This document shows positions 1 through 12,669 of a stretch of DNA of 64,000 nt, piece after piece. The stretch comes from Hyphodiscus hymeniophilus (taxonomy: Eukaryota; Ascomycota; Leotiomycetes; Helotiales; Hyphodiscaceae): NCBI GenBank assembly GCA_016508695.1, contig VNKQ01000019.1, positions 186,001-250,000 on the forward strand. Direction: 5' to 3'. The notes under the pieces were generated by a model. That model saw nothing but the letters and a program-made list of their open reading frames with translations. It was not told the DNA's origin and made no database searches. Made by a program: the position numbers and the translations under genes. Positions within the stretch are counted from its first letter, which is position 1. Each line of letters opens with the position of its first letter.

Positions 1-169
1 TACGATGAGATCCTACACTTCCTGCTCCGTATGCTGAGAATCACATCCCCCACTCTCCTTTGTGTTCTCGTGTTCTTCCCATTCTACAAATACAGTATCT
101 GGGATACTGAAAACACATTTCATTTGTTAGCCCTACAGTACTGGTAAGATCTCAGACGAGAAAATCATC

Positions 170-2918
170 ATGGGCGAAACACAACTGCCAACCCCTCCAT
201 CGCCGGTTGAGCCATTCGATGTGGACGAAGTTCTAAAGAAACTAACAAGCACGGAGAAAATTGATTTGCTAGCAGGTAAGATTTTCGGAATCTACTTGAA
301 TGGCATACGCCTTTCCACTCGGCTCCCGTATATATTCAACTACTAAGTAGAACAGGTATTGACTTTTGGCATACCGCGAGCGTGCCACGACTCCTTATAC
401 CTTCGATTCGATTTTCAGATGGCCCGAATGGAGTTCGCGGGACTCGATTTTTCAACGGAAGTCTAGCAGCCTGCCTACCTTGCGGTACTGCACTGGCAGC
501 AACATGGAATACGAAATTGCTAAGAAAGGCGGGAGAGTTGATGGGGGAGGAAACAAAAGCGAAAGGCGCGCATGTACTACTGGGTCCCACAGTCAATATG
601 CAACGCAGCCCGCTTGGAGGACGAGGGTTCGAATCATTCTCCGAGGATCCTGTCCTAGCAGGCAACTGTGCAGCTTCAATCGTCAATGGTATACAAGAAA
701 CAGGAGTTGTGGCCTCAATAAAACATTTTGTGGCTAATGACCAGGAACATGAGAGAATGGCAGTGAATTCTATCATAACAGAGCGGGCTCTGAGAGAAAT
801 TTACCTGCTACCTTTTCAGATTGCTGTGAAAGATTCGAATCCAGGAAGTTTTATGACTTCGTATAATAAGGTTAACGGGAGACATGTAAATGAAGACCCG
901 AAATTCTTGCAAGACATCTTGAGGAGAGAATGGGGTTGGGAAGGTTTGGCTATGAGCGACTGGTATGTACTTCAAGGATCATTGATTTGGTTTCAGCAAC
1001 TACAGGCTTGCAGCATCATCTGAGCTCACATATCAACTAGGTATGGAACCTACTCTACCGTTGAGTCGATCAACGCTGGACTCGATCTCGAAATGCCAGG
1101 ACCTACGCGCTGGCGTGGCCAACTTTTAAGCCATGCGCTGCTGTCCAAGAAAATTACACAACATACTTTGGACCTTCGAGTACGAGAGGTTTTGAAGCTT
1201 GTCAACCGTGTAAGCAAGACTGGTGTGCCTGAACATGCCCCCGAGGGGTCGAGAAACACGCCCGAAACTTCGACTCTGCTTCGAGAGCTTGCAGGCGATT
1301 CGATCGTGCTGCTCAAAAATAGCAAGAGTGTACTGCCTTTTAACAAAGAAAAGACTGTAAGATCACATAACACCCACTTAGGCGTGCCTCAATCTAACTT
1401 TTATTGCTGTAGGTTGCAGTCATTGGACCGAATGCGAAGATTGCTGCATACTGTGGAGGAGGGTCCGCAACACTGAGTCCATACTACGCTGTAACTCCAT
1501 TTGAGGGTGTCGCGAACAAAACCACAGACGTTCTTTACTCCGTTGGATGTCATGCTCACAAAATGCTTCCAGTCCTTGGGATCCGGCTCAAGAACTCCGA
1601 AGGCAAAACGGGCGTCACATTCAAAGCATTCACCTCACCACCATCCATCGTAGACCGCCAACCAGTTGACGTACTCCACTTGGTCGATACAAACATGTAT
1701 CTAGCTGACTACTATCATCCTAAACTAACCGCAGATCTCTGGTGGGCAGAAGTTGAAGCTTCATTCACAGCAGACGAGACATGCGATTTCGAGTTTGGTT
1801 TGACAGTTTTCGGTACGGGCAAGCTGTACTTAGACGACGAGCTTCTTATCGACAACGAGACTAAGCAGCGCAGTGGTGGTAGTTTTTTCAACGTCGGTAC
1901 AGTCGAAGAGACGGGTATCAAACATGTCATCGCTGGCCAGACATATCAAGTCAAAGTTGTCTATGCCAGCGGCGTGACCTCAAAATTGACAGACGCAGAT
2001 GGTGTGGTTTCGTTTGGCGGAGGTGGGATCCGTATTGGTGGTGCCAGGGTCATTGATCCAGAGCAGGAAATCCAGCAGGCAGTGGAGCTGGCTAGATCTG
2101 TGGATCAGGTCGTACTTTTCATGGGCTTAAATTCCGACTTCGAACAAGAAGGACACGATCGCACCCATATGGATCTACCCGGGCTCTCTGATCATCTCAT
2201 ATCGGCCGTTGCTGCTGCAAATCCCCACACAGTCGTTGTCGTACAATCTGGAACACCAGTCAGCATGCCGTGGGCTGGTACTGTCACCTCAATCATGCAA
2301 GCCTGGTATGGTGGCAACGAGACTGGGAATGCAATCGCGGATGTCTTGTTTGGGGATGTCAATCCGTCAGGAAAGCTTCCCTTATCGTTTCCGGTTCAGG
2401 TCGAGGATAATCCGGCCTTCTTGAACTATACTTCGGACCGTGGAAGGGTTTTGTATGGTGAAGATGTTTTTGTTGGGTACAGATACTACGAGGAGCTCAA
2501 GAGACGAACGCAGTTCTCATTTGGCTGGGGATTGTCGTATACCGATTTTCAGCTAGATCATCTGCAAATTTCCTGTAACATTTCGGACAAGCTTAGTGTC
2601 AGCGTTGAGATTAAGAATATTGGGACGAGAGATGGTGCAGAGGTGGTTCAGGTCTATGTTGCTCAGCGCGAAAAATCCGTGCGGAGACCTAAAAAGGAGC
2701 TCAAGGGCTTTGCGAAGGTATTTGTGAATCATGGCGGCCAAGCTACTGCCCATGTGGTGATTGAGAAGAAGTATGCAACCAGCTTTTGGGATGAGGAGAG
2801 AGATTCGTGGGTTGAAGAGAAGGGAATCTATGATGTTCTTGTGGGAAACTCAAGTAGTAATACGCCGTTGAAAGCAACTATTGAAGTTGAGGAGACGAGG
2901 TGGTGGAGCGGACTGTGA
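170..2918 (+). CDS. GH3 beta-glucosidase with PA14 domain, intracellular
   Basis: Exons 170-275, 356-962, 1041-1356 and 1413-2918 join in frame to 844 residues. The protein is a glycoside hydrolase family 3 beta-glucosidase that removes terminal glucose from beta-glucosides. Visible are the N-terminal barrel with the motif GIDFWHTASVPRL near residue 36, the KHFVANDQE motif, and the nucleophile in MSDWYGT (Asp237). A PA14-type insert lies at about 405-545 and a fibronectin III-like domain at the C-terminus. The start begins MGETQLP and has no signal peptide, so the enzyme is probably intracellular, like many fungal GH3 enzymes of this length. Each intron restores the frame at a conserved motif, so the exon model is well supported. 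The second GH3 gene (9400-12244) is secreted and belongs to a different subgroup. Confidence 0.93.
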
Positions 2919-3858
2919 AAGGAATGTTCAAATATGAATTCAGTTTCTGATCGTAAAGATCATAGAAGATTAGTCTTCCGTGGTTGCTGACTGTCTCGTC
3001 CTGTAATATTGGCAATGCAGTATATTCGCTGCAGAGTTTCAAGCGAGTAATAGAAAGAATAGGAGTAAGAGTAATCGTACCTAATTATGGACTCACGCAA
3101 TATAAGCTCAAAAGAATGTATCGTCAGATAGTAATAGTAGTTCAAATAGAAGTGGTAGTTGTGGATGTTGATGCCCAGTACAAAATCCAGTTGCGAAGCC
3201 TACCCAGCACCAGACTACGTGACTTTCGCAAAAACGTGAATCCCCAGAACTGCCCCTCTACATTATAACTCCAGATCAGTTTAAGCCTAACTGTTCACAA
3301 ATACGTATGCAGAATCTGAGGAGTGTGGAAACTTGACCTTGATTGCCCTTCCTCTCCATCAATGCTCCACCAGCTCTGAGGTACCTTGCTTACATAATCC
3401 TTATAATTCCAAGCATCGGCTACTATGCCTTGGCCGACGGGCAAGGGATCGGGTTCTCAATGCAGCCATTCCAAGCTTATAACCTCTTGGTATTAAGCCC
3501 ATATACCTCGGATATCGGCCAAAATAATGGATATATGCCAAGATACTTTAATCAAGGGCCATTCAAATCTAAAATACGATAGGCGCGCTCATCCGTTCTT
3601 TGATATCTGATCCGTAAAAGCGTTGTAACCCCACTCTTCGAACCCAAAACAGCTGAGTAAAAACTGGAGATTGAAGTCAAGGCGACACAACTTTCAAACC
3701 TCATCCACTCCCTTGATCATACCCAAAGGTTTTGAAGATAAATCCGTGTGACATTTCAGTGACTTCTTGTTTCAGACCTCCCTCAAACTTGTCTATATAC
3801 ATCTTCAAATCTTCTCAACAAGAACTCTTGCTCATTACACTACTGGATATATCACACA
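2919..3858. other. intergenic region, no gene seen
   Basis: Open frames here (longest 94 codons) show no recognisable motif or coding character. The last 100 bases are probably the promoter and leader of the oxygenase-like gene starting at 3859. Confidence 0.5.
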
Positions 3859-5018
3859 ATGTCAGCAGCAGCAACAGCAAGCTCTCATCATGAAGGCTCT
3901 CAAGCTTTCAAGAAAATTGAAGCGGACTTGACATCCCACATTCCGCCATCAGACCAAACGCCATCTCTATCTTTCGATCCAGCAGTCCACCTCTCCTTCA
4001 GACCACCCACCAAATCCCACACTCTATCAGAGTTGGGGCTATCCTCGCCATTAGCATGTGGCCCTGTCGCTATCACGGCGCCGTTCCCCCTATTCAGTGC
4101 CCAAGGAGTTAAAAGCTTGCGTGCTGATCTCTTCCGACCTGAACTTCTCTCAAAGCACATGTACCGCGAATCCAAGACACCTGGCATCTACAAGATCCGT
4201 GGGTATGGAAAGGATGCTCCTTTTGTGTACAACGCCTGGAGGTCACCTGAGGTGATCGCAGCATGCTCGAAGGCCGCGGGCGTAGAGCTCGAGGTGATGT
4301 TTGACTACGAAATCGGACACATCAACGTCCAGCTTCCGCCCGGAATGGATGATGGGACTGATGCAGAGGCCATAAAGAATCTACCACCTGCTGAGCCGCC
4401 CAAGCAGATCGCTCAAGTAACGTCAGAAGATGTGAAAGAGGCCGAGGGAGACGTTGGAACGTTGACGGCCTGGCACAATGATTCGTATCCGTGGGTCTGC
4501 GTCGTTATGCTCAGTGATCCAACGGGAATGGTTGGTGGCGAGACTGCGTTGAGGAAGGGGGATGGAAATGTTCTCAAAGTGAAGGGGCATCAGAAGGTTG
4601 GGAGCGCGGTCATGATGCAAGGTGGATTGATCAACCATGTTGCCTTAAAGGCGATGGGCATGGGAGAGCGTATCACGATGGTCACAAGTTTTCGTCCAAA
4701 GGACCCGGGGGCTTGGGACGGGAGTAATTTGGGGAATGTTAAGAATGGTTCGTGCTATTCTTTACGCTAAGTTCTGGAATGTGCTGACTGACTGACTATC
4801 GAATAGTAAGCGATAATAGCAGGCTGTTTGAGCAGTGGACGAGGTATCGTGCAGAAGTACTCGAGAAGAGAGCCGCAAGCTTTAAGGAGAGTTTGACCGG
4901 GTTGAGTACTACAGAGATTCACGAGGTAACAAAGAAGTGGGGTGAAGAGCAGATTGAGTACTTGAAGCATACTGTGCGGGAGATGACAGATGAAGGGTGC
5001 AAGGGAAATTATAACTGA
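3859..5018 (+). CDS. 2-oxoglutarate/Fe(II) dioxygenase-like protein
   Basis: Exons 3859-4747 and 4807-5018 give 366 residues. The family is recognised by a jelly-roll core with the metal triad pattern HxD...H: His206 and Asp208 in WHNDSYPW and His260 in GGLINHVAL, followed by Arg271, which would bind the 2-oxoglutarate carboxylate. This resembles an uncharacterised fungal oxygenase family; the substrate is unknown. The second exon encodes a helical tail of about 70 residues. The gene converges on the aldolase gene on the other strand, with only 62 bases between stop codons, so the two may form sense-antisense 3' ends. No cofactor residue seems to be missing. Family assignment is from motifs only. 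Confidence 0.78.
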
Positions 5019-5080
5019 CGTAGAGGACTGTTCAGGAACATCTTGTCTCACTTCTTGTGTGTCCATTTTTAGCAACTTGA

Positions 5081-5887
5081 TCAAGACTTGATTTTAGAAA
5101 CACTTCCTCTCGCCTTTTCCAGTATAATTTCTGCCCCAATTACCATAAGTGCAGCATCGCCAGCCAACAGGAAATAGCTAAACCCCATCTCAACCTGCCT
5201 CTCAAGTTTATCCCGACTGCCTAGAATCCCCACCGGAATTCCTAGTTTCTTACTGATATCCAAAATCTTCTTTAATGCACTCAGATACACCTCTTCATCT
5301 CCATCAATGCCCTTCAACCCCATGGAATTCCGTAAATCTACTGGGCCAACAAAAACACCCGCTACACCTTCAGTGCTCATAATTGCCTCGGCGTTCTCAA
5401 CTCCTTCAGTAGATTCTATCATAGCCAGTACTGCCACGCCTTTTGCCTTCTCTTCTAGGTACCGCTGAGGATTATTCGTCCTCTCCTCCAGATCTGCATA
5501 CGGAGTCCTGAACGGGCCACTACTTCTCTGTCCAAGCGGCGGATAACAGGCTCTCTTGATAATCAAATCCATCTCCTCCTTGGTATTGACCATAGGTACA
5601 ATGATAGCAGAACAGCCACTATCGAGAGCCCATTTGATCCACTCCACGCCATGAGAGGGAATACGGATCACGGGGACGCAGGATCCTTGAGAGGCGGTGA
5701 TAGTTGAATGGACCATGTCGTTTGCGGTATGTGCGGAGAGAGGGGAGTGTTCCATATCGATTAGCAGCCAGTCGAAACCTGAGCGCGCCATTATTTGGGC
5801 GGCATAGGGGGTAGAGAGGGAGAGGAATGCGCCGAGCAGGGGTTTTGGTGAGGCCAAGCCAATTTTTTGGAGGAAAGTGGTCGTCAT
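5081..5887 (-). CDS. HpcH/HpaI-family class II aldolase
   Basis: A single-exon gene of 268 residues. Proteins of this family cleave or form carbon-carbon bonds of 4-hydroxy-2-oxo acids to give pyruvate and an aldehyde, using a divalent metal. The fold markers are present: FDWLLIDMEHSPL with Glu46-His47, the RSSGPFR loop at about 121-127, MIES with the metal ligand Glu159, and GPVDLRNSMG with Asp184. Length fits bacterial HpaI and fungal homologues (250-270). It is a metabolic enzyme, possibly of aromatic or sugar-acid breakdown; the true substrate cannot be read from sequence. It is convergent with the oxygenase-like gene at 3859-5018. Confidence 0.92.
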   Translation of the reverse strand: MTTTFLQKIGLASPKPLLGAFLSLSTPYAAQIMARSGFDWLLIDMEHSPLSAHTANDMVHSTITASQGSCVPVIRIPSHGVEWIKWALDSGCSAIIVPMVNTKEEMDLIIKRACYPPLGQRSSGPFRTPYADLEERTNNPQRYLEEKAKGVAVLAMIESTEGVENAEAIMSTEGVAGVFVGPVDLRNSMGLKGIDGDEEVYLSALKKILDISKKLGIPVGILGSRDKLERQVEMGFSYFLLAGDAALMVIGAEIILEKARGSVSKIKS

Positions 5888-6723
5888 GGTCGTTGAGTTC
5901 AGCGAATAGAATGACTGACACGAGAGGTGTAGAAGGGAATCAATCTACTTAGACTTCTCAGAAGACCGGAACTGAAATCAATAACCCCCACCTGATGGCA
6001 CGTGATGTGGCCGACAAGGACATGTCGGTGATGATTCACCAAGTGTATCAGTCCTCATTCATTCTTGCGATACCCGTTGAGGATGTAGCACTTGCCCTTC
6101 TCACCGGCGACCGTGGCCCGCGGCGGCGATGCCCTCGGCTTTTATGGTTTATGAGTTCTCCAATCTGGGGTACCATGGGATAGTTCTGCGATCCATGGCC
6201 TTGGTAAGAGCGAGCGCTGGGAAGAAGATAAAGTTATGCAGATAAGAATCACAATCCACCATGATCGTCTCGGATTAGGATGACTAATGCAGACGATCAC
6301 GGCCCAAAGAAGTTATATAATCCCTCGTCGCCTCCGCGAGCGTCCACCAAGACGTTAGAGCTTCTTTCTGTCTTGATTGCTTGGCCGTACAACCACTCTC
6401 TTAGGTCAGGATAGCTTGCTTATCACAGTGTCTACCCCATACCAGCTTGGCCGACGATAAACCGTCGGCGGGAGGCTGAAATGCACGAGATCTTAGTCTC
6501 CTATCCCCACTTTTGGACATGATCCAAGTTGGCCAATTGTTCCCGACTGGGCGCATGGCGGTAGCCATGACAATCCGATCTGTTTCTGTCAAGGCGTGCA
6601 TAAATCACCAGTGGACTTTCCCTTCCTCGAACGTCTTGAATTCGGTCCTTCGTTCCTCATCTGCTCCTGTATTCAATCCAGTACCGCATCAGTAGCACCC
6701 ATCCGCAGTTCAAACTTGAAGTC
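5888..6723. other. intergenic region between divergent aldolase and MFS genes
   Basis: Holds the promoters of the aldolase (minus strand) and the MFS transporter (plus strand). Short open frames have no recognisable content. Confidence 0.5.
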
Positions 6724-8504
6724 ATGATGGAAAAGTCGGACTCAGACAGCAAAACCCCAGACTCTCCCGTCGATCGACCACTCGATGACTATGAAGCGGG
6801 CACGACTGAAGCGGTCGATGGTGAACTGGACACGATCAGGCTTCCCGGGATTGACTCTATCTTTGAGGAGCAGGCAGCTCTTGTGAATCATGCGGTCCAA
6901 GTTATGGGGATGGGCAAGTATCAATGGGCGCTTTTTGTTGTTGCAGGCTACGGTTGGATGTGTGATCAGGTCAGCATGACTCCATCCTTTTTGATGATAT
7001 ATAGACATGTCTGGGGTTGGTTCTAATAATCCTTAGCTATGGCAAACAACGGTGTCTGATGCTCTGAGCCAAGTTGCTGTAGAGTTTCAGCCTCAACACT
7101 CCGCGTTTCTCTCACTGGCACTCATTGCGGGTCTCGTCTGTGGCGCTGGCTTCTGGGGTCTTGGTTCCGACCTCATTGGTAGAAGACTGGCCTTCAACAT
7201 GACTCTCTTCATCGCGGCTGTCTTTGGTATCGCAGCTGGTGCTGCTCCAAACTTCATCGGATGTGCCGTCCTGGTATCCTTCATTGGGTTCGGGGTGGGC
7301 GGAAACCGTACACTCCCCTCACCCCTCTGTTTGAACATTGATTGATATCTTCTAGTGCCCGTGGACAGTGCCATTTTCCTGGAGTTTCTTCCCGCTACCC
7401 ACCAGTACCTTCTTGTCATCCTCAGTGTCTGGTGGGCTCTGGGTCAAATCATTCCGGCAGCTGCGGCATGGGGGTTTCTACCCAACTTCTCCTGCCCCAC
7501 GACGACCGCACCTGGCGAGTGCCGAAAAGAGGATAATATGGGATGGCGATATCTCATGTATACCATGGGTGCGTTGACCTTCGTCCTGTGGGTTGGACGA
7601 TTCTTTTTCTTTCACTTGCACGAATCGCCCAAGTATTTGATTGGTCAAGGCCGCTACACCGAAGCCATTGAGGTCCTCGACTCCGTCGCAAAATATAATG
7701 GTACCACACAGCCTCTTACTGTTGCTCGACTCGAGCAAGTTGAGCGTGAGCACGCTGAGCGCCATGTGAATCATGCAATCACCCCAGTAGACCGAAAAGC
7801 AGCCATCAAGCGTTCCTTCGCCGCGTTCAAGCCTGGAGGATTCCCCCACGTGCGAGCACTCTTTTCGACAGTCAAGCTAGCATACAGCTTCACCCTTATT
7901 CTTTTGATCTGGGGAATGATCGGTCTGGCATCGCCTCTCTACAGCAATTTCCTCCCAGAGTACCTAGCAGAACACGGCGCCAAGGCTGGAGATGACAGTA
8001 TCAACACCACGTATCGCAACAATTTCATCATTATCGTGTGCAGTCTCCCAGGAACCTTGGTTGGAGGGTGGCTCATTGGACTCCGATACGTTGGAAGAAG
8101 AGGAACGCTCGGCGCCTCGCTGATTCTCTCGAGCGTTTTCTTGTTTGCATTCACGACTGCGAGGACAGCGGCGCAGAATCTTGCCTTCAACTGTGTGTCT
8201 ACTTTTGCCCAATACATGTAAGTTGGAACTCCTCTAGGAGCGAACGATTGAGTTGCTGACCTTAAATAGCATGTGGGGAGCTCTGTACTGCTACACACCT
8301 GAAGTCATCCCTTCGATCCATCGCGGAACAGGAACTGGATTGGCCTCGGCATTCAACCGTATTTGTGGACTCATGGCCCCTATCATCGCCACCTATGTTG
8401 GATTCTCAGACACGCCGATCTTTGTTTCCGCTGCGCTGTATCTCTTGGCTGGAGTTTTGAGCTTCGCTTTGCCGTTTGAGACAATGGGGAAAGCGAGCTT
8501 GTAA
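6724..8504 (+). CDS. MFS transporter, SV2/sugar-porter-like
   Basis: Exons 6724-6969, 7037-7307, 7356-8217 and 8270-8504 give 537 residues. It is a twelve-helix major facilitator with a long cytosolic N-terminus. Signature elements are the first-helix motif WALFVVAGYGWMCDQ, the loop GLGSDLIGRRLAF (MFS motif A, D-R/K-x-G-R-R type), GVGGNLPVDSAIFLEFLP at the exon 2/3 junction, and a second-half GRRGTLGAS loop. This organisation matches the fungal SV2-related/inorganic phosphate or sugar transporter-like group. The substrate is not predictable. All three introns are phase-correct and interrupt conserved helices. It stands alone, with no co-oriented cluster around it. Confidence 0.9.
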
Positions 8505-9399
8505 GGACGAAGTCGTCGGGTGTATCTAGAGTATTGATGTCTGTTGGAAAAGCGCATGTGTCATACAAGTAGACTTTGTTAGTCGTTCCGTGGAATCGGA
8601 TGAATGAATGCAAAATGTGTTCTATGATGCTGGACTCCGTAATCCTGGATTTTTGAATGATATGCTATTCAATTCTGTTATATTACAACGTTGACATCTC
8701 CAACCTGAACTTGAACTCATCGATATCCGGAAACCGGATCAATACCAACTAAAGTAAAGGGATCTAAATGTATTATCGCACTCTCCCATTCGTAAATGTC
8801 CTGCTTTGAGATGTATCTATCTATCTATCAAGAATATGCGGGGAAGGGGGAAAAATAAGGTTCCAAGCCACCAGGGGTAAACAAGCATTTATCCTTGCAA
8901 TTGCGCATCTCCACTTTCGTCTTTCGCTGCTCTTCATTGGACAGGAATACACGGATTTCTCGTATTCCCCCAGCCACCCTGTCACCTCCGCTGTTCCCGT
9001 GTTTATTTTCGTATGCCGATGCTTTCGTCACACACTTCCTCGTCCCATCCTGCTTTCACTCTTCTCCATTTCACGTAGAACAGACATCATCCAGCTTTGT
9101 TTACAAGTAAACAAAAACCTCTTCTATTCACCTCCGCATATCGTATCTCCAGCAATTCTTCAGCTTGGAGACGTGGCCAAGCCTGCCGTGGACTCTTGAA
9201 CATCAGATTCCAGCCGTGAATATGACACAATGAGCTTGATGCCGTAGCACAATCTCGATTGGCCAACGTTCCGTTTCGAACATCCATATACTCGAGTACT
9301 TCCCGTTGAAGTGCCTCCCAAGCGCCCATTGCTCCTTGAGGGCACTCATTGACACCATTCTCCCAATTGAGTTGTCTGTCAACAGATAGCTGGTGTAAT
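8505..9399. other. intergenic region, no gene seen
   Basis: Terminator side of the MFS gene and promoter side of the secreted GH3 gene. Short overlapping open frames on both strands look random. Confidence 0.45.
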
Positions 9400-12244
9400 A
9401 TGCGGCCCTTCGCTGGATCATCATTGCTTGCGCTTGCATGTGCGTTCTCCAAAAATGGAGTATCCGCTCAAGCAGATATCACGGACGACAGTGACTTTTA
9501 TGGACAATCACCACCAGTCTATCCTTCTCGTAAGACCCTCCTCTTCTTTCCTCTGAGTGGTTTGCTAACTCGCTCAGCCCCCATGCCGGGCCTGACTACA
9601 TGGGAAGCAGCCCATTCGAAAGCAGCCGCCTTTGTTTCCCAGATGACTCTCGAGGAGAAAGCAAACATTACCGTTGGTAAGTCAATTGGGAGAAGAAACT
9701 TTCCTGATCGGTACTGTCTCGAAAGCATTTGCTCTTACGCCATGTCTCGAGGTGGTCCCACACCTAAAATTCAAATGCTAACTGCCCGGGTTGTCTAGGC
9801 TATACCCCAGAAAATGGATGCTCTGGCGTAACTGGATCTGTACCCCGACTGAACTGGCCAGGTCTATGTTTATCAGATGCTGGTAACGGATTGCGAAACA
9901 CAGATTTTGTCAACAGTTGGCCGTCCGGTATCCATGTTGGAGCGTCATGGAATCGAAATTTAGCCTATCAGCGAGCACTACATATGGGCGCGGAATTCAA
10001 GACGAAGGGCGTGAATGTTGCTCTTGGCCCTGTGGTTGGGCCTTTGGGTAGAGTTAGCGAAGGAGGAAGGAACTGGGAAGGCATAAGTGTAGACCGTAAG
10101 ATACGATTCTGTGTTTGTTGACACCGTCGCTCACTTAATTTAGCTTATCTCGGAGGCCAACTTGTTGCTGAGACAGTTCGTGGGGTCCAAGGAGCCGGAG
10201 TCATTACTTCGGTGAAACATTACATTGCCTATGAACAGGAGACAAACCGGAATCCCGAAGGCAATGTATCTTCTGTTTCATCAAATGTTGATGATAAGAC
10301 CCTGCATGAGCTATATCTTTGGCCCTTTGCCGATGCGATTCATGCCGGTTGGTTTGCGCTTACAGCCTCGACGATTAATAGACGCTAACAATGAGAACTC
10401 AGGTGCTGGATGTATCATGTGTTCGTACAATCGGATCAACAATTCGTATGCCTGCGAAAATAGCAAGACCCTAAACGGATTGCTGAAGACGGAGCTTGGA
10501 TTTGAGGGCTTTGTTGTGTCTGATTGGGGTGGACAACGTAGGAACTTATATCCCAACTTCTGAACTTTGAGCTAACAACAGTAGATTCCGGTTATACATC
10601 AGCAGAGGCAGGGCTGGATGTTGCAATGCCCGATTCGTCTGGATTCTGGGGAAGTTCTGGAGATAATCTGACGCTGTCCGTGAATAATGGCAGCTTAGCT
10701 GACTCTCGTGTAACCGACATGGCAACAAGAATACTTGCTGCCTGGTATCAAATGGGTCAGAACGTAAGTCTTTCTCCCATGTCCTTGACTAGCACACTAA
10801 CAAGATTAGGAGGGTTTCCCGGAACTGGGCATCGGAATGCCACTCGACTATACAACTCCACATACGCCCGTGTATGGTCGAGATCCAGCATCAAAGTCTG
10901 TCCTTCTGGACGGCGCTCTAGAGGGCCATGTTCTCGTGAAGAATATGAACAACTCGCTACCACTAAAGACTCCACGGCTGCTGTCGATATTCGGTTATGA
11001 TGCAGTTGCTCCTCCCGGGATGGATATCCCCAATCCATCAAACCCCTTGGCCCCGTTCACCTATGGTTTCGAGTCCCAGCTCGATTTTACGGCCTTTGCA
11101 TCTTCCGATATTCCCCAATATGCACTAAATGGCACCATCATTGTGGGAGGTAAGATGCCAACTTACAAGTCGAGTGGTGGCCAAGACTGACTTGCTACAA
11201 TAGGAGGAAGCGGCGCAAACGCTCCAGCATACATCTCAGCGCCTTTCGATGCGCTTCAAGAGCAAGCTTATCAAGATGGCACCAGCTTATTCTGGGATTT
11301 CACCAGCAGCAACCCAGTCGTTGATATCGCATCCGATGCATGTCTGGTTTTCATCAATGCATTTGCAACAGAGGGCTTGGATCGCCCAGGACTTCGGGGT
11401 AATGTCGTCGCTTCTTTCGGATGGCGCAAACTTATACTGATCTTTTCATCCAGACGACTACTCGGATGCCTTGATTCAGAACGTGGCAGATACTTGCAGT
11501 AACACAATAGTGACAATCCATAATGCCGGCGTCCGTCTGGTAGATCAATGGATCGAGCACCCGAACATCACAGCTGTGATCTTTGCCCACCTTCCCGGCC
11601 AAGACAGTGGTCGGGCCGTCGTCCAACTTCTTTACGGTTTCCAGTCACCATCCGGGAAGCTACCATACACAGTGGCCAAGAATGAAAGCGACTACAACGC
11701 TTTATCTCCAAGTCTCCCGGAAGGCGACTTCCAGTTCTTCCCCCAGAGCAACTTCACCGAAGGTGTATACATCGATTATCGAGACTTCGACGCAAGGAAG
11801 ATCACCCCACGATATGAGTTCGGGTTTGGGCTCACGTACACGACGTTCTCCTACTCTAATCTGCAAATTGATATCCTACCCGGCGTCCCAACCTCTGAGC
11901 TGCCACCCAGTACTCCTATCACACAAGGCGGGATCCCTACTCTCTGGGACGTCATAGCGCAGGTCCACGCGACGGTATCTAATACGGGCTCCGTGGACGC
12001 TACAGAGGTGGCCCAGCTTTACGTTGGGGTGCCGGGGGGACCGGTGAGGCAGCTGAGAGGGTTTAGTAAGGTGGGTGTGCCGGCTGGTGGTAATGTCACG
12101 GTGGAGTTCGATCTTATGAGAAGGGATTTAAGCGAATGGGATGTGGTACAACAGAGTTGGATACTGCAGCAAGCAAACTATTCGATCTTTGTAGGGAGTA
12201 GTAGTAGAGATCTACCGCTGACGGGGACGTTGACGATCGGTTGA
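9400..12244 (+). CDS. secreted GH3 beta-glucosidase
   Basis: Nine exons (9400-9529, 9578-9676, 9799-10095, 10144-10347, 10403-10537, 10585-10763, 10810-11149, 11204-11398, 11454-12244) join in frame to 789 residues. A signal peptide begins MRPFAGSSLLALACAF. Family 3 features follow: GNGLRNTDF, GPVVGPLGRV, EGGRNWEG, a KHYIAYEQE motif, and the nucleophile Asp284 in VVSDWGGQH. A GH3 C-terminal domain and a fibronectin III-like C-terminal domain (YEFGFGLTYTTF onwards) complete the usual three-domain layout of extracellular cellobiose-cleaving enzymes. Several N-glycosylation sites fit secretion. The exon 6 start was chosen because it yields QHSGYTSAEAGLD, the conserved sequence; the AG three bases earlier would not. 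Confidence 0.92.
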
Positions 12245-12669
12245 AAGCCGAATCTAGAGAGTATCGTGTTACATAGTACGCATTTTGAGGATACGCCCGA
12301 AGTTACGATAATGTAATCAATTCATCTTATTTTCCCAGACTGGTTGATTTCGGGATCCGGGTTTCATTCCAGCACAAGTCCACCTTCACGAAACAGACGT
12401 TCGATGCAACTCGCAATTTGAGAACATAGGTTGAACAAGAATAGCCAAGGAATTCGCAGCGAGAAGAATATTTCGAATGCAGATAAGCAGAAACGAAGAA
12501 GCTTATGACTGTTGCTGGCTTCTCGGGCCCTCGTCATATTCCAATCCCATTAGAGACGAGTCATTTTAAGGGGTACGTCTTCCAGGAGCTCTGTGAGCCT
12601 TGAACGACACTGGCAATTAAAGTGGGCTTGGATACTGTAACGTATAGTATTAAGTCCATGAGAGGACTT
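12245..12669. other. short intergenic region, no gene seen
   Basis: Separates the convergent secreted GH3 gene and the GT90-like gene. Nothing recognisable. Confidence 0.4.
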
